Source: Myxococcus stipitatus DSM 14675
Lineage (GTDB): Bacteria > Myxococcota > Myxococcia > Myxococcales > Myxococcaceae
Direction of reading: 5' to 3'
Assembly (NCBI RefSeq): GCF_000331735.1
Contig: NC_020126.1
Coordinates: 7,567,501-7,631,500 of the forward strand
DNA length: 64,000 bases
Shown one piece after another: positions 34,498-44,144 of this stretch (position 1 is the first letter of the stretch; every line of letters begins with the position of its first letter). The notes under the pieces were generated by a model. That model did not search any database, had not been told where the DNA came from, and saw only the letters and a list, made by a program, of their open reading frames with translations. A program made the position numbers and the translations under genes.

Positions 34498-36732
34498 ATG
34501 GCGATTCACCAGTTGATAGCGAGCTTCGTGCCCGGCGACGCCAGCGGACAGGCGGCGTTGCACCTCCAGCTCCTCCTGCGCCGCATGGGCGTGTGGGGAG
34601 GCCTGTACGCCGATGAGGTCGGCGCGGGACTGGAGGGACTGGCGAGCCCCGCGTCCGAGCTGAAGCCGGAGCCCGGAGACCTGGTGCTGTATCACCACGG
34701 CATCGCCTCTCCGCTGAGCAGCCGGCTCATGCACCTGGACTGCCGACGCGGCCTCGTCTTCCACAACATCAGCCCCACGCGCTTCTACACGGGGACGACG
34801 TTGGAGAACGCGCTGGTGGCGGGACGCGCGCAGCTCGCCGCCATGGCGCCCTTCGTGGACGTGGCCATCGGCGTGTCGGACTACAACGCCGCGGAGCTGC
34901 GCGTCGCGGGCTATCGCAACGTCCACACCGTGCCGCTGCTCATCGAGCCCGAGCGCTTCGGCCGCGACCGCGCCGACGCGAAGATGCTGAAGAAGCTGTC
35001 GGGCCCGGGCCCGGTGCTGCTCGGCGTCAGCCGGGTGATGCCTCACAAGCGCTTCGAGGACCTGCTCGCGCTGCATCGAGAGCTCTTGCGCCTGCGTCCC
35101 CAGGCCCGCCTGTTGATGGTGGGGGGCTATGAGCCGGGCAGCCGCTACTTCCGCGCGCTCAAACGGGAGGCGCGTGGCCTGAGCGGCGTGAGCTTCCTGG
35201 GCCGACTGAACCACGCGGAGCTGGTGGCCGCGTACCGCTCCGCCTCCGTGTTCGTGTCGATGAGCGAGCACGAGGGCTTCGGTGTCCCGCTCATCGAGGC
35301 CATGGCCTCCGACGTGCCGGTGCTGGCGTACGGCGCCGCGGCGGTGCCGGAGACGCTGGGGGGCGCGGGCGTCGCGTTCGACCAGAAGCGCTTCGCGTTC
35401 CTCGCCGAGCTGGCGGTGGACCTGAGCGAGGACCTGTCCCTGCGCGAGCCTGTCATCGCGGGCCAGCGTCGCCGCCTGGAGCACTTCTCCGCCGCCTCCG
35501 TGCAAGGAGCCCTGTCGCGCGCCCTGGAGGGCTTCCTGCCCGCGCCTCGGCCTCGGCGCGCGCCGCCCAAGCGGCCTCGCGTCGCCGTGGTGGTGCAGCG
35601 GTACGGCGAGGTGACAGGCGGCTCGGAGATGCTGGCCGCGCAGGTGTCCGAGCGCCTCAGCCCGCACTGGGACATCACGGTGCTGACCACGTGCGCGAAG
35701 GACCACCTGTCCTGGGAGAACGTCTTCCCGGAAGGGCCGGACCGGATTCGCGGCGTGGAGGTGCTGCGCTTCCCGACGACACGGACGCGCAACATCCAGG
35801 GCTTCAACGGGCTGTCGCGCCGGGTCTTCGACAAGAGCAACGAGCGGCTGCGCGAGGAGCAGTGGGTGGCCGAGCAGGGCCCCATGTCGCCGGGCCTCCT
35901 GCGCCACCTCGCCTCCACGCAGCACGAGTACGACGGCTACCTGTTCTTCACGTACCTCTACGCGCCGACGGTCTGGGGCCTGCCCCTGGTGGCGGACCGG
36001 GCGCTGATTGTCCCCACCACGCATGACGAAGCCCCCATCCGCTTCGATGCGTACCGCGATGTCTTCGAGCGTCCCCGCGCGCTGCTCTGCCTCACGCCGG
36101 AGGAGCTGACCATCATCGAGAAGTACTTCCCCGGACACGCGAGGACCCGCGTGGTGGGCGTCGGCGTGGAGCGTCCGTCGGCGGATGGCGCTCGCTTCCG
36201 GAAGAAGCACGGGCTGCACCGCGACTACCTGCTCTACGTGGGCCGACAGGAAGCCGGCAAGGGCGTGCCCGAGCTGCTCCAGCACCACCAGGCCTTGAAG
36301 CAGAAGTACGCGGACGCGCCGGACCTGGTGCTCGCGGGCGATGCCAGCATGCCCCTGGAAGGCGATGGCGTGCGCTACCTCGGCCGCATCCCGGAGCAGG
36401 ACAAGCACGACGCGCTGGCCGGGGCGCTGGCGGTGGTGGTGCCCTCCCGCTATGAGAGCCTGTCCCTGCTCACGCTGGAGGCCTTCGCGCAGGGCACGCC
36501 GGTGTTGGTGAACGGGCGCTCGGACGTGTTGGTGGGACAGGTGACGCGCAGCGGAGCGGGACGGGCGTACACGGACCTGGGCTCGTTCATCCAGGGCCTG
36601 CGTGAAGTCGGCGAAGCCCGAGGCCCCATGGGCGCCAAGGGCCTGGCCTACGTGAAGAAGCAAGGGTGGCCGCAGGTGGTCGCCGCCTATCAAGAAGAGC
36701 TGCAACGCATCCTCGAGGAGAAGCACCGATGA
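34498..36732 (+). CDS. Two-module GT4 glycosyltransferase
   Basis: A 744-residue protein with two consecutive GT-B transferases. Module 1 ends with SEHEGFGVPLIEAM (E-x7-E) near residue 250, then a 40-residue Pro/Arg linker. Module 2 starts near 360 (RVAVVVQRYGEVTGGSEMLA) and has LYVGRQEAGKGV and PSRYESLSLLTLEAF near 650. Two active sites suggest it adds alternating sugars or extends a repeat, like polymerising O-antigen transferases. The start is ATG 34498; GTG 34480 would add six residues. The stop overlaps the next gene by 4 bp (ATGA). Confidence 0.92.
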   Translation: MAIHQLIASFVPGDASGQAALHLQLLLRRMGVWGGLYADEVGAGLEGLASPASELKPEPGDLVLYHHGIASPLSSRLMHLDCRRGLVFHNISPTRFYTGTTLENALVAGRAQLAAMAPFVDVAIGVSDYNAAELRVAGYRNVHTVPLLIEPERFGRDRADAKMLKKLSGPGPVLLGVSRVMPHKRFEDLLALHRELLRLRPQARLLMVGGYEPGSRYFRALKREARGLSGVSFLGRLNHAELVAAYRSASVFVSMSEHEGFGVPLIEAMASDVPVLAYGAAAVPETLGGAGVAFDQKRFAFLAELAVDLSEDLSLREPVIAGQRRRLEHFSAASVQGALSRALEGFLPAPRPRRAPPKRPRVAVVVQRYGEVTGGSEMLAAQVSERLSPHWDITVLTTCAKDHLSWENVFPEGPDRIRGVEVLRFPTTRTRNIQGFNGLSRRVFDKSNERLREEQWVAEQGPMSPGLLRHLASTQHEYDGYLFFTYLYAPTVWGLPLVADRALIVPTTHDEAPIRFDAYRDVFERPRALLCLTPEELTIIEKYFPGHARTRVVGVGVERPSADGARFRKKHGLHRDYLLYVGRQEAGKGVPELLQHHQALKQKYADAPDLVLAGDASMPLEGDGVRYLGRIPEQDKHDALAGALAVVVPSRYESLSLLTLEAFAQGTPVLVNGRSDVLVGQVTRSGAGRAYTDLGSFIQGLREVGEARGPMGAKGLAYVKKQGWPQVVAAYQEELQRILEEKHR

Positions 36733-37298
36733 AGCTGCTGGGACGCGACATTCCGGCGCGGGAGTTGATGGCCCGCATCGAGGAGCGACTGCGAACGCGA
36801 GGCCTCCCCACCTCCGAGGCCGTGGACATTCCCGCCGAGGGCGTGGAGCCCCGCGTGGAGCCGCTGACCTTCAACCTGCACGCGCTGGAGGACAACGCCG
36901 ACGCCACGCGCGCACTGCCGCTCCAGACGCACCGGGGCGGCGTGGGTCAGCTCGTGGTGGTGGCCAAGTGGGCCTTCCGCAAGTCGTGCCAGGTGTTCAT
37001 CAACGAGACGCTCGGCCGGCAGCGCGTCTTCAACGGGCACGTGCGTGACTCGTATGCCCAGCTCTCCGCCGAGGTCATCCGACTGCGGCGAGAGGTGGAG
37101 CAACTGCGCGCCCGTCAGGCGAGCCTCACGACGGAGGCCTCGGTCGAATCAGCCCCCGCGGTGGCCCCGCCCGAGCCCGCGGGCGCTCCGGACACGCACG
37201 AGGTCCTCCCCAAGCCCCGTCCCGCCGCCACCGCGAGCAGCAACAAGCGCGCGGGCACTCCGGCCCCCACCAAGCCTCGCCGCCCCAAGGGGCGGTAG
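36729..37298 (+). CDS. Coiled-coil partner protein of the glycosyltransferase operon
   Basis: A 189-residue protein translationally coupled to the two-module transferase (ATGA overlap). It has a conserved-looking block VGQLVVVAKWAFRKSCQVFINETLGRQ near residue 75, a predicted coiled coil (LSAEVIRLRREVEQLRARQ) at about 105-130 and a disordered Ala/Pro/Lys tail. No known domain is seen. The coupling suggests a role in organising or length control of the transferase. The tail is similar in character to ruler-like chain-length proteins, but this is only a guess. Confidence 0.78.
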   Translation: MKLLGRDIPARELMARIEERLRTRGLPTSEAVDIPAEGVEPRVEPLTFNLHALEDNADATRALPLQTHRGGVGQLVVVAKWAFRKSCQVFINETLGRQRVFNGHVRDSYAQLSAEVIRLRREVEQLRARQASLTTEASVESAPAVAPPEPAGAPDTHEVLPKPRPAATASSNKRAGTPAPTKPRRPKGR

Positions 37299-37304
37299 CG
37301 CGCG

Positions 37305-39197
37305 TCACGGGAAGCGGTACACCGTCACGTAGCCGTCGCTGTAGGCCCGCTCGCCGCCCAGCTCCTCCACGACGAAGCGCTCTCGCGCGGGGTGGTGGTA
37401 GTGGGCGACGAACCAGCGGTAGTGGTTCTGCTTGAGGAAGGCGCGCATCTCCTCGCGCTCCTCGGGACTCACCGGGCTGTACCCCTCATGCCGGCCCTCG
37501 AGCGCGCGGTAGACGCGCAGGTTCGTCAGCGCCGTCTCCCGCACGGGCAGCCGCGCCTGCCGAGCCACCGAGACGGGCTTGCCGTGGCGGGTCTGCTCCC
37601 ACTGCCCCAGCACATGGTCTGTGAAGACCGCCGCCGGCATGGGCGCGTCGCGAATCTCATCGAAGATGGGCGGGAGCGTGGGCATCTGCACCATCTTCAG
37701 CGGCCGGCTCAGGTACTCCACGTTGGGCACCACCGCCACGAGCAGGGCCGCGCCCACCATGGCCGCCTTCCCCCAGCGAGACGCGAGCTGCCCCAGGTAT
37801 GCGGCGCCGAAGGACACGAGCACGCCCAGCACCAACGTCGCGGGCAGCGCCAGCCGCACGGGCATGCCGCCTCGGGTGAACAGCGGCACCACGTGCTTGA
37901 AGGCGAGATACGGCAGGGGGAAGGCGAAGCGGAACTCGTGGCCGAACGCGGTGAAGGGCGCCACGGCCGCCGTCACCGTACACAGCCCCAGCGCCAGCAC
38001 CACGTCCCGGTGCCATGAGCGTCCACGCCAGGCGGGCACGCTGGCCACCAACAGCGTGATGAGGAGCAGCGGAACGAAGGGCGAGGTCTGGTCCGACAGG
38101 CCGATGTTCAGCACCGTGCCCATGGACAGCGCCGCGAAGGCGAGCCCCAGGCCCACCCACCGGCGGCCGTCCGGCACACCCCGCCACAAGGCGAAGACGG
38201 CGATGACGGGTGTCAGCCACCCCAGGAACGAGCCCGCCTCCTCCGCGTTGGTGGCCATCTTCCCGCGCACCAGGCTCACCGAGAACTCACGCGCCCACCG
38301 GGGCAGGGCCTCCATCCAGGCCGACAAGGTGTCGGGGATGAAGAAGGCATACAGGTCGGTGAAGTAGTCGGAGTCCCCATGGTGCTGCGACACCGGTGCG
38401 GGGAAGAGGTGCACCGCCAGGGTCATCGCCATGGGGAGACAGGCCACCGCCGCCGCGAGCGCCGCCCACCCCGCCCTGCGCACCGTGGCGTCCTTGAGTG
38501 TCCCCACCGACACCAGCGGCCCGTGACGCCACCGCTCCATCACCACCCAGGCAAACGAGAAGAGCGCCAGGTACACCAGGTAGTAATAGTCACACAGCAT
38601 CGTGTAGAGCGTCGCCAGTCCCAGCCCCACCAGCCACTTGCGCTGGCCCTCGTCCAGCCAGCGGAAGAAGAAGTACAGGTAGAGGGGCAGACCCTCCAGG
38701 GCGGACAGGTTGAGGTGCGTCGTCGCATGCGCCAGGTGGTAGCGGGAGAAGTCGAACACACTCGCACCCGCCAGCGCCGCCACCGCCGCCAGCACCGGGG
38801 CCACGCCCGCCCGCTCCAGCAGGTAGCGCATCAACAGCCACGCCGTGTAACCCGTCAGCACGAAGGTGCTCAGGATGAGCAGGTTGTAGGCCGCCTCCGG
38901 CGACATGAACGGCACCAGCACCGCGCCCCACATCGACTTCGCGAAGGCCGGCGTGTGCCAGTACAGCTCCGCTCCCAGGGGCCAGTGCAGCCCGGGCGCG
39001 AAGAAGGGGTTCTGAGGCTCCACCCACAGCGCCTGATGTGACCACCACGTCTGCCAGACGCTCGCGAGCACATCCTCCCGCCCCGTCACCAGGTGGGTGT
39101 GGAGCTTGGGCACGAGCGGCCAGGTGTGCACCACCGACAGCAGGGTGAACACCAGCAGCACCAGGGGGTGAAGCATCCGCCGGAACAAGGGAGACAT
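37305..39197 (-). CDS. Polytopic GT-C-like membrane glycosyltransferase or glycan-associated protein
   Basis: A 630-residue protein (ATG 39197; start uncertain, no clear ribosome-binding site) with about 12 membrane segments. The first periplasmic loop contains the acidic pair GREDVLAS and then WVEPQNPFFAPGLHWP, in the manner of GT-C mannosyl/oligosaccharyl transferases that use polyprenyl-phosphate sugars. The last 140 residues are a soluble domain (QARLPVRETALTNLRVYRALEG...). The enzyme class is assigned by topology and the loop, so it is tentative. It is tail-to-tail with the coiled-coil gene, 6 bp apart. Confidence 0.8.
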   Translation of the reverse strand: MSPLFRRMLHPLVLLVFTLLSVVHTWPLVPKLHTHLVTGREDVLASVWQTWWSHQALWVEPQNPFFAPGLHWPLGAELYWHTPAFAKSMWGAVLVPFMSPEAAYNLLILSTFVLTGYTAWLLMRYLLERAGVAPVLAAVAALAGASVFDFSRYHLAHATTHLNLSALEGLPLYLYFFFRWLDEGQRKWLVGLGLATLYTMLCDYYYLVYLALFSFAWVVMERWRHGPLVSVGTLKDATVRRAGWAALAAAVACLPMAMTLAVHLFPAPVSQHHGDSDYFTDLYAFFIPDTLSAWMEALPRWAREFSVSLVRGKMATNAEEAGSFLGWLTPVIAVFALWRGVPDGRRWVGLGLAFAALSMGTVLNIGLSDQTSPFVPLLLITLLVASVPAWRGRSWHRDVVLALGLCTVTAAVAPFTAFGHEFRFAFPLPYLAFKHVVPLFTRGGMPVRLALPATLVLGVLVSFGAAYLGQLASRWGKAAMVGAALLVAVVPNVEYLSRPLKMVQMPTLPPIFDEIRDAPMPAAVFTDHVLGQWEQTRHGKPVSVARQARLPVRETALTNLRVYRALEGRHEGYSPVSPEEREEMRAFLKQNHYRWFVAHYHHPARERFVVEELGGERAYSDGYVTVYRFP

Positions 39198-39478
39198 AGG
39201 CAAGGGGGAGTCGGAAGGGCCACCCAGGGGGGGCGACAGGCCCCGTTCCGCCTGGCGGGCGCACCGTAGCCGTCCCCGGGGGGACTCCTCAACCGATGGC
39301 GCGATGAACCAAGAGCAGGGAGAATGGGCGTCCATCCTGGGACCGGAGCCATTCGTTCCCATTTCCTTGGCTCACGAGTTGTCCGCGAGGCCGCTTGCAT
39401 TCCAGCCGACTCGCCGCGAAATAGGCCCCTTTCGCGAGCCGTTGCCCCCGGTTCCTCCTACATCTTTGCTTCACTCCT

Positions 39479-42400
39479 ATGCGCGCCTTGACCAACCTGC
39501 CCTCTGACCCTGGCCCTTCCCTCCAACTGGGCATGCCGGGATTCACCTTCGAGGACCTGTACCGCCCGCGAGGCTTGCGCCGACTGGCCCAGAGCTTCGA
39601 TGCGCGTCTCGCCGAGGATGACCCCGAGCTGTTCAAGGCGTTCGACGCCTACCGCCAGGCGGGAGGCCAGGGCCTCACCGGCCCCGCCGAGTCGGACCTG
39701 CTGGTGCGCGTGGCCCGGCACGTGTCGAGCTTCGTCGCCCGCCTGTTCCGCATCGAGCAGGAGCACGAGCAGTTGATGGGGAGCCTGAAGGGGGAGCTGC
39801 CCCTCTTCAACTTCAAGCGCGAGTTCATCACCCGCCGCGTTTTCAAGAAGGGCGCCGCCGACCGGCCGTCGCTCTCCGAGTTCCCCTCGCTGGATGCCCG
39901 CATGCGGCTGATGCTGCAGCTGGGCTTCCCGGAGGCGCTCTCCGCCGGAGACTTCGAGCGAGGCCTCGCAGAGTCCGTGCTCAGCCTCATGGAGCTGGAG
40001 CGCCTGTTCTCCGGCAACCTGCCCGCGGAGGAGCAGGCGAAGGCGGACGCGCTGCGCGCCCGGTGGACCGCGCTGCGCGCCGCGCTGGTGGCCACGGCCG
40101 AGGGCCGCGACGCGTTCGGCTCGAGCCTGGTCACCCACGGCGACGACGCCGCGGAGCTCCAGTGCGTCCGCGCGCTCTTGTCGCTGGCGGACCGCTGGAC
40201 GTACGCACGCGCGCTGCACCCGGAGACGAAGGACCAGTTCCACACCTGGCCCACGCACCGCGTGCCCAAGCCCCTGGTGTTCGACCAGCTGGTGCAGCTG
40301 CGGCGCCCGGACGCGGAGCTCCCCGAGGCCACCGAGGGCCTGGAGCACCACCTGCGCCACCGCGACGGCTTCAAGCTCACCGACCGCCGAGGCACCGCGC
40401 GCGACGTGATGAACGAGGTGGACTACTGCGTGCTCTGCCACGAGCGCGAGAAGGACTCCTGCTCCACGGGCTTCCCCGCCAAGGACAAGGTCGCCGAGGG
40501 CCACAGCTACAAGAAGAACCCGCTGGGCATCCCCCTCACGGGCTGCCCGCTCGATGAGCGCATCTCGGAAGCCCACCTGCTCAAGCGCGAGGGCAACTCG
40601 CTGGCGTCGCTCATCATGGTGACGCTGGACAACCCGATGTGCCCGGGCACCGGCCACCGCATCTGCAACGACTGCATGAAGGCCTGCATCTTCCAGAAGC
40701 AGGAGCCGGTGAACATCCCGCTGGCGGAGACGGCCGCGCTGACGGACGTGTTGGATTTGCCGTGGGGCTTCGAAATCTACGGGCTGCTCACGCGCTGGAA
40801 CCCGCTCAACATCCGCCGCCCCTACGCCCTGCCCTACGTGGGCCGCAACGTGCTCGTCGTGGGCCTGGGCCCCGCCGGCTACACGCTGTCGCACTACCTG
40901 CTCAACGAGGGCTTCGGCGTCACCGGCATGGACGGCCTGAAAATCGAGCCGTTCGCCGACGAGCTCGTGGGCCGCAACGGCCACGCGCTCAAGCCCATCC
41001 ACAACTGGCGCACGCTGACGCGCGAGCTGGATGAGCGCGTGCTGGAGGGCTTCGGCGGCGTGTCCGAGTACGGAATCACCGTGCGCTGGGACAAGAACTT
41101 CCTCACGCTCATCCACCTGACGCTGGCGCGGCGCGACGGCTTCCGCATCCACGGCGGCGTGCGCTTCGGTGGAACGCTCACCATCGAGGACGCGTGGGAG
41201 CTGGGCTTCGACCACATCGCCATCGCCGCTGGCGCCGGGCGCCCCACCATCATCGGGATGAAGAACAACCTCATCCGGGGCATCCGCAAGGCGAGCGACT
41301 TCCTCATGGCGCTGCAGCTCACCGGCGCCTTCAAGAAGGACTCGCTGGCGAACCTCCAGGTGCAGCTGCCCGCCATCGTCATCGGCGGCGGCCTCACCGG
41401 CATCGACACCGCCACGGAGCTGATGGCCTACTACCCGGTGCAGGTGGAGAAGGCCATCGAGCGCCACGAGCGGCTCGCGGCGGAGCTGGGTGAGGACGCC
41501 ATCCTCGCGAAGCTGGACGCCGAGGAGCGCGCCACCTACCAGACCTTCCTGGAGCATGGCCGCGCCGTGCGCGCCGAGCGTGCGAAGGCGAAGGAAGAAG
41601 GCCGCTCGCCGGACTTCATCAAGCTGGTGCGCGCGTGGGGCGGCGTCAGCCTGGCCTACCGCCGCAGCCTCACGGAGTCCCCCGCCTACCGCCTCAACCA
41701 CGAAGAGGTCACCAAGGCGCTGGAGGAAGGCATCCGCTTCATCGAGCGGATGAGCCCCGTGGAGGCCCTGCCGGACGCGACGGGCGCGGTGCGCGCGCTG
41801 CGCTTCGAGCGCATGGTGACGGTGGACGGCAAGCTCAAGGGCAGCGGCCAGTTCTTCGAGCTGCCGGCGCGCACGGTGTGCGTGGCCGCGGGCACCTCGC
41901 CCAACGTCACGTACGAGCGCGAGTACCCGGGCACCTTCAAGCTCGACGAGGCCGGCGACTACTTCCAGGGCCACTCCCTGGTGGAGTCCGAGGGCGGCTT
42001 CCACCTCGAGCCCGTGGAGGCCAGCGAAGACCTGGACTCGAAGGTGGGCTTCTTCACCTCCTACGCGAAGGACGGGCGCTTCATCTCGTTCTACGGCGAC
42101 AACCACCCCACCTACGCGGGCAACGTGGTGAAGGCCATGGCCAGCGCGAAGGATGGCTACTCGGAGGTGTCGCGGCTGTACGCCAAGGAAGTGGCCGCGC
42201 TCGACTTCGACGACGAGGTGGCGCAGGCCCGGCGCGAGGAGCTGCGCGCCGCGCACTTCGCGAAGCTGGACGCCGCGTTCAACGCCACGGTGGTGGCCGT
42301 CAAGCGCCTCACGCCCACGATTGTCGAGGTGGTGGTGAAGGCGCCCTTCGCGGCCAGCCACTTCCAGCCCGGCCAGTTCTACCGGCTCCAGAACTTCGAG

Positions 42401-43258
42401 CGGAACGCGCCCGTCGTCGACGGCATGCGCCTGACGATGGAGGGCCTGGCCCTCACCGGCGCGTGGGTGGACAAGGAGCAGGGACTGATGGGCACCATCG
42501 TCCTGGAGATGGGCTCCTCGTCACGCCTGTGCTCGGCGCTGAAGCCGGGTGAGAGCGTGGTGCTGATGGGCCCCACGGGTGCTCCCACGGAGATTGGCCA
42601 CAACGAGACGGTGGCGCTCGTGGGCGGTGGCCTGGGCAACGCGGTGCTGTTCTCCATCGCTCGCTCGCTCAAGGCCGCCGGCTGCCGCGTCGTCTACTTC
42701 GCCGGCTACCGCCTCAAGTCGGACTCCTTCAAGCAGGACGAAATCGAGGCCGGCACGGACCAGATTGTCTGGTCCGTGGACTCCGGCGACACCATCGAGC
42801 CCCGGCGCCCGCAGGACTCCGCCTTCCGAGGCAACGTGGTGCAGGCCATGCTGTCCTACGCCGAGGGCAAGCTGAGCGCCGCGCCGCTCATCAAGCTGTC
42901 CGAGGTGGACCGCATCATCGCCATCGGCTCGGACCGGATGATGCGCGCGGTGGCCGAGGCCCGGCACGGCGTGCTCCAGCCGCACCTGAAGCCGGACCAC
43001 GAGGCCATCGGCTCCATCAACTCGCCGATGCAGTGCATGATGAAGGAGATCTGCGCCCAGTGCCTCCAGCGGCACGTTGACCCGCGCACGGGCAAGGAGA
43101 CGTGGGTCTTCTCCTGCTACAACCAGGACCAGCGGCTGGACCAGGTGGACTTCGTCAACCTCAACCAGCGCCTGCGCGGCAACACCGTCATGGAGAAGGT
43201 CGCCGACCTCTTCCTGGCGCAGCTGCTCAAGAAGGCGCCCCACCTCAAGCGCGTCTGA
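39479..43258 (+). CDS. Multidomain FAD/NAD oxidoreductase fused to a PyrK/NfnB-like electron-transfer module
   Basis: A 1259-residue protein. The N-terminal 300 residues are helical and unrecognised. A Cys block follows (CVLCHEREKDSC near 317, MCPGTGHRICNDCMKAC near 388), like the iron-sulfur module of GltD/NfnL. Residues 455-900 form an FAD-binding flavoprotein core with VGLGPAGY (about 460) and IGGGLTGID (about 634). From about 925 a ferredoxin-NADP-reductase-like domain follows (FQPGQFYRLQN, VGGGLGNAVLF about 1046), ending with C1185-x5-C-x2-C and a further Cys, as in the [2Fe-2S] site of PyrK. It suggests an electron-bifurcating or NADPH-linked reductase. The start lacks a ribosome-binding site; ATG 39533 is possible. 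Confidence 0.9.
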   Translation: MRALTNLPSDPGPSLQLGMPGFTFEDLYRPRGLRRLAQSFDARLAEDDPELFKAFDAYRQAGGQGLTGPAESDLLVRVARHVSSFVARLFRIEQEHEQLMGSLKGELPLFNFKREFITRRVFKKGAADRPSLSEFPSLDARMRLMLQLGFPEALSAGDFERGLAESVLSLMELERLFSGNLPAEEQAKADALRARWTALRAALVATAEGRDAFGSSLVTHGDDAAELQCVRALLSLADRWTYARALHPETKDQFHTWPTHRVPKPLVFDQLVQLRRPDAELPEATEGLEHHLRHRDGFKLTDRRGTARDVMNEVDYCVLCHEREKDSCSTGFPAKDKVAEGHSYKKNPLGIPLTGCPLDERISEAHLLKREGNSLASLIMVTLDNPMCPGTGHRICNDCMKACIFQKQEPVNIPLAETAALTDVLDLPWGFEIYGLLTRWNPLNIRRPYALPYVGRNVLVVGLGPAGYTLSHYLLNEGFGVTGMDGLKIEPFADELVGRNGHALKPIHNWRTLTRELDERVLEGFGGVSEYGITVRWDKNFLTLIHLTLARRDGFRIHGGVRFGGTLTIEDAWELGFDHIAIAAGAGRPTIIGMKNNLIRGIRKASDFLMALQLTGAFKKDSLANLQVQLPAIVIGGGLTGIDTATELMAYYPVQVEKAIERHERLAAELGEDAILAKLDAEERATYQTFLEHGRAVRAERAKAKEEGRSPDFIKLVRAWGGVSLAYRRSLTESPAYRLNHEEVTKALEEGIRFIERMSPVEALPDATGAVRALRFERMVTVDGKLKGSGQFFELPARTVCVAAGTSPNVTYEREYPGTFKLDEAGDYFQGHSLVESEGGFHLEPVEASEDLDSKVGFFTSYAKDGRFISFYGDNHPTYAGNVVKAMASAKDGYSEVSRLYAKEVAALDFDDEVAQARREELRAAHFAKLDAAFNATVVAVKRLTPTIVEVVVKAPFAASHFQPGQFYRLQNFERNAPVVDGMRLTMEGLALTGAWVDKEQGLMGTIVLEMGSSSRLCSALKPGESVVLMGPTGAPTEIGHNETVALVGGGLGNAVLFSIARSLKAAGCRVVYFAGYRLKSDSFKQDEIEAGTDQIVWSVDSGDTIEPRRPQDSAFRGNVVQAMLSYAEGKLSAAPLIKLSEVDRIIAIGSDRMMRAVAEARHGVLQPHLKPDHEAIGSINSPMQCMMKEICAQCLQRHVDPRTGKETWVFSCYNQDQRLDQVDFVNLNQRLRGNTVMEKVADLFLAQLLKKAPHLKRV

Positions 43259-43275
43259 GGCGGTGGGCTCAACGG

Positions 43276-43303
43276 GTCTTCACCGGCGCGTGCCGGTGAA
43301 GAC
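43276..43303. terminator. Twelve-bp perfect hairpin serving two convergent genes
   Basis: GTCTTCACCGGC (43276-43287) pairs fully with GCCGGTGAAGAC (43292-43303) around a GCGT loop. It spans the stop codon of the lipoprotein gene (43280-43282) and lies 17 bp past the flavoprotein stop. No T-run follows on either strand. Confidence 0.6.
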
Positions 43304-43948
43304 TCGAATCATCTCCTGGTAGTTCTTCATCAGGTCCTCCTCGCGCGTGAGGACCACGTCCACGCTGGCGTCGCCGAACTGGCGGCGCACGTCCGCGAGC
43401 TTCTGGAACGACTCCACCTGCGCGCGCATGGACGCCACCTGCGCCGCCAGCTCCGTGCGCTGCTCGGGAGGCAGCTTCTCCTGGAGCTGCTCCAGTTTGT
43501 GGAGCTCCTCCTCGTACTGGAGCGTGCGCCCCAGCTGCCGCTGGCCGATGACGGCCGTGACGACCTCCGCGATGCCGTTGACGTCCGTCACGCTCAGCCC
43601 CGCCTCGGCGCGCGCCTCCGACTCCGCCTTGGCCTTTGCCTCCACCACCTTGAGGCCGGCGCGCAGCTCCGCCATCGCCTCGGGCGTGCCCGCATCCACC
43701 AGCGCGCCCAGCCCCTGGAGCCCCTTCACCTGGGAGCCGTACACCTCCAGCATCTTCCGCTGGTACGCCACGTAGGCCGTCAGCTTCTCCGGCGTCACCA
43801 CATAGGGCCCGGCCGCGGCTGCTTCCTCGGCGGCCTGGGCGGCGGGGCCCGCATCCTCCACCCCGGGTGCCTCGCTACCCGTGGCCCCATCCTTCTTACA
43901 GCCCGAGAAGGCCAGCAGCCCCGCCAGGACCCACAGCGCCTTGCGCAT
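43280..43948 (-). CDS. Helical lipoprotein of unknown function
   Basis: A 222-residue lipoprotein (signal ending FSGC, Cys17). The mature part is almost all helical and rich in Glu/Ala/Gln (ELRAGLKVVEAKAKAESEARAEA, EEELHKLEQLQEKLP), with long amphipathic stretches. No family is assigned. The start is ATG 43948, preceded by GGAAGGAGTCG; the much longer in-frame reading upstream is not credible. The last codons are within a 12-bp hairpin. Confidence 0.78.
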   Translation of the reverse strand: MRKALWVLAGLLAFSGCKKDGATGSEAPGVEDAGPAAQAAEEAAAAGPYVVTPEKLTAYVAYQRKMLEVYGSQVKGLQGLGALVDAGTPEAMAELRAGLKVVEAKAKAESEARAEAGLSVTDVNGIAEVVTAVIGQRQLGRTLQYEEELHKLEQLQEKLPPEQRTELAAQVASMRAQVESFQKLADVRRQFGDASVDVVLTREEDLMKNYQEMIRVFTGTRR

Positions 43949-44144
43949 TTCGACTCCTTCCAGAGAGAGACGGCCCGTCAGTCCCCGCGTATATGCTGCG
44001 CGGACGCGTGGGGAGGGAGGGCGGCCTCCGTCCTGTCTGTCACGCCGCGGCTGTTCAGGCCACTGAACAATCGCCGCATTACCTTTGACCGACCCGGCTG
44101 CGGTCGTGTACGAACCGCGGTCCTGTCGCACTGGTGGAGGGACT

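Noticed and set aside
39458-42361. A 967-residue minus-strand frame opposite the flavoprotein gene
   Set aside because: Composition is Arg/Gln/Val/Leu-biased with no domain, and it mirrors the third-position GC bias of the plus-strand gene.
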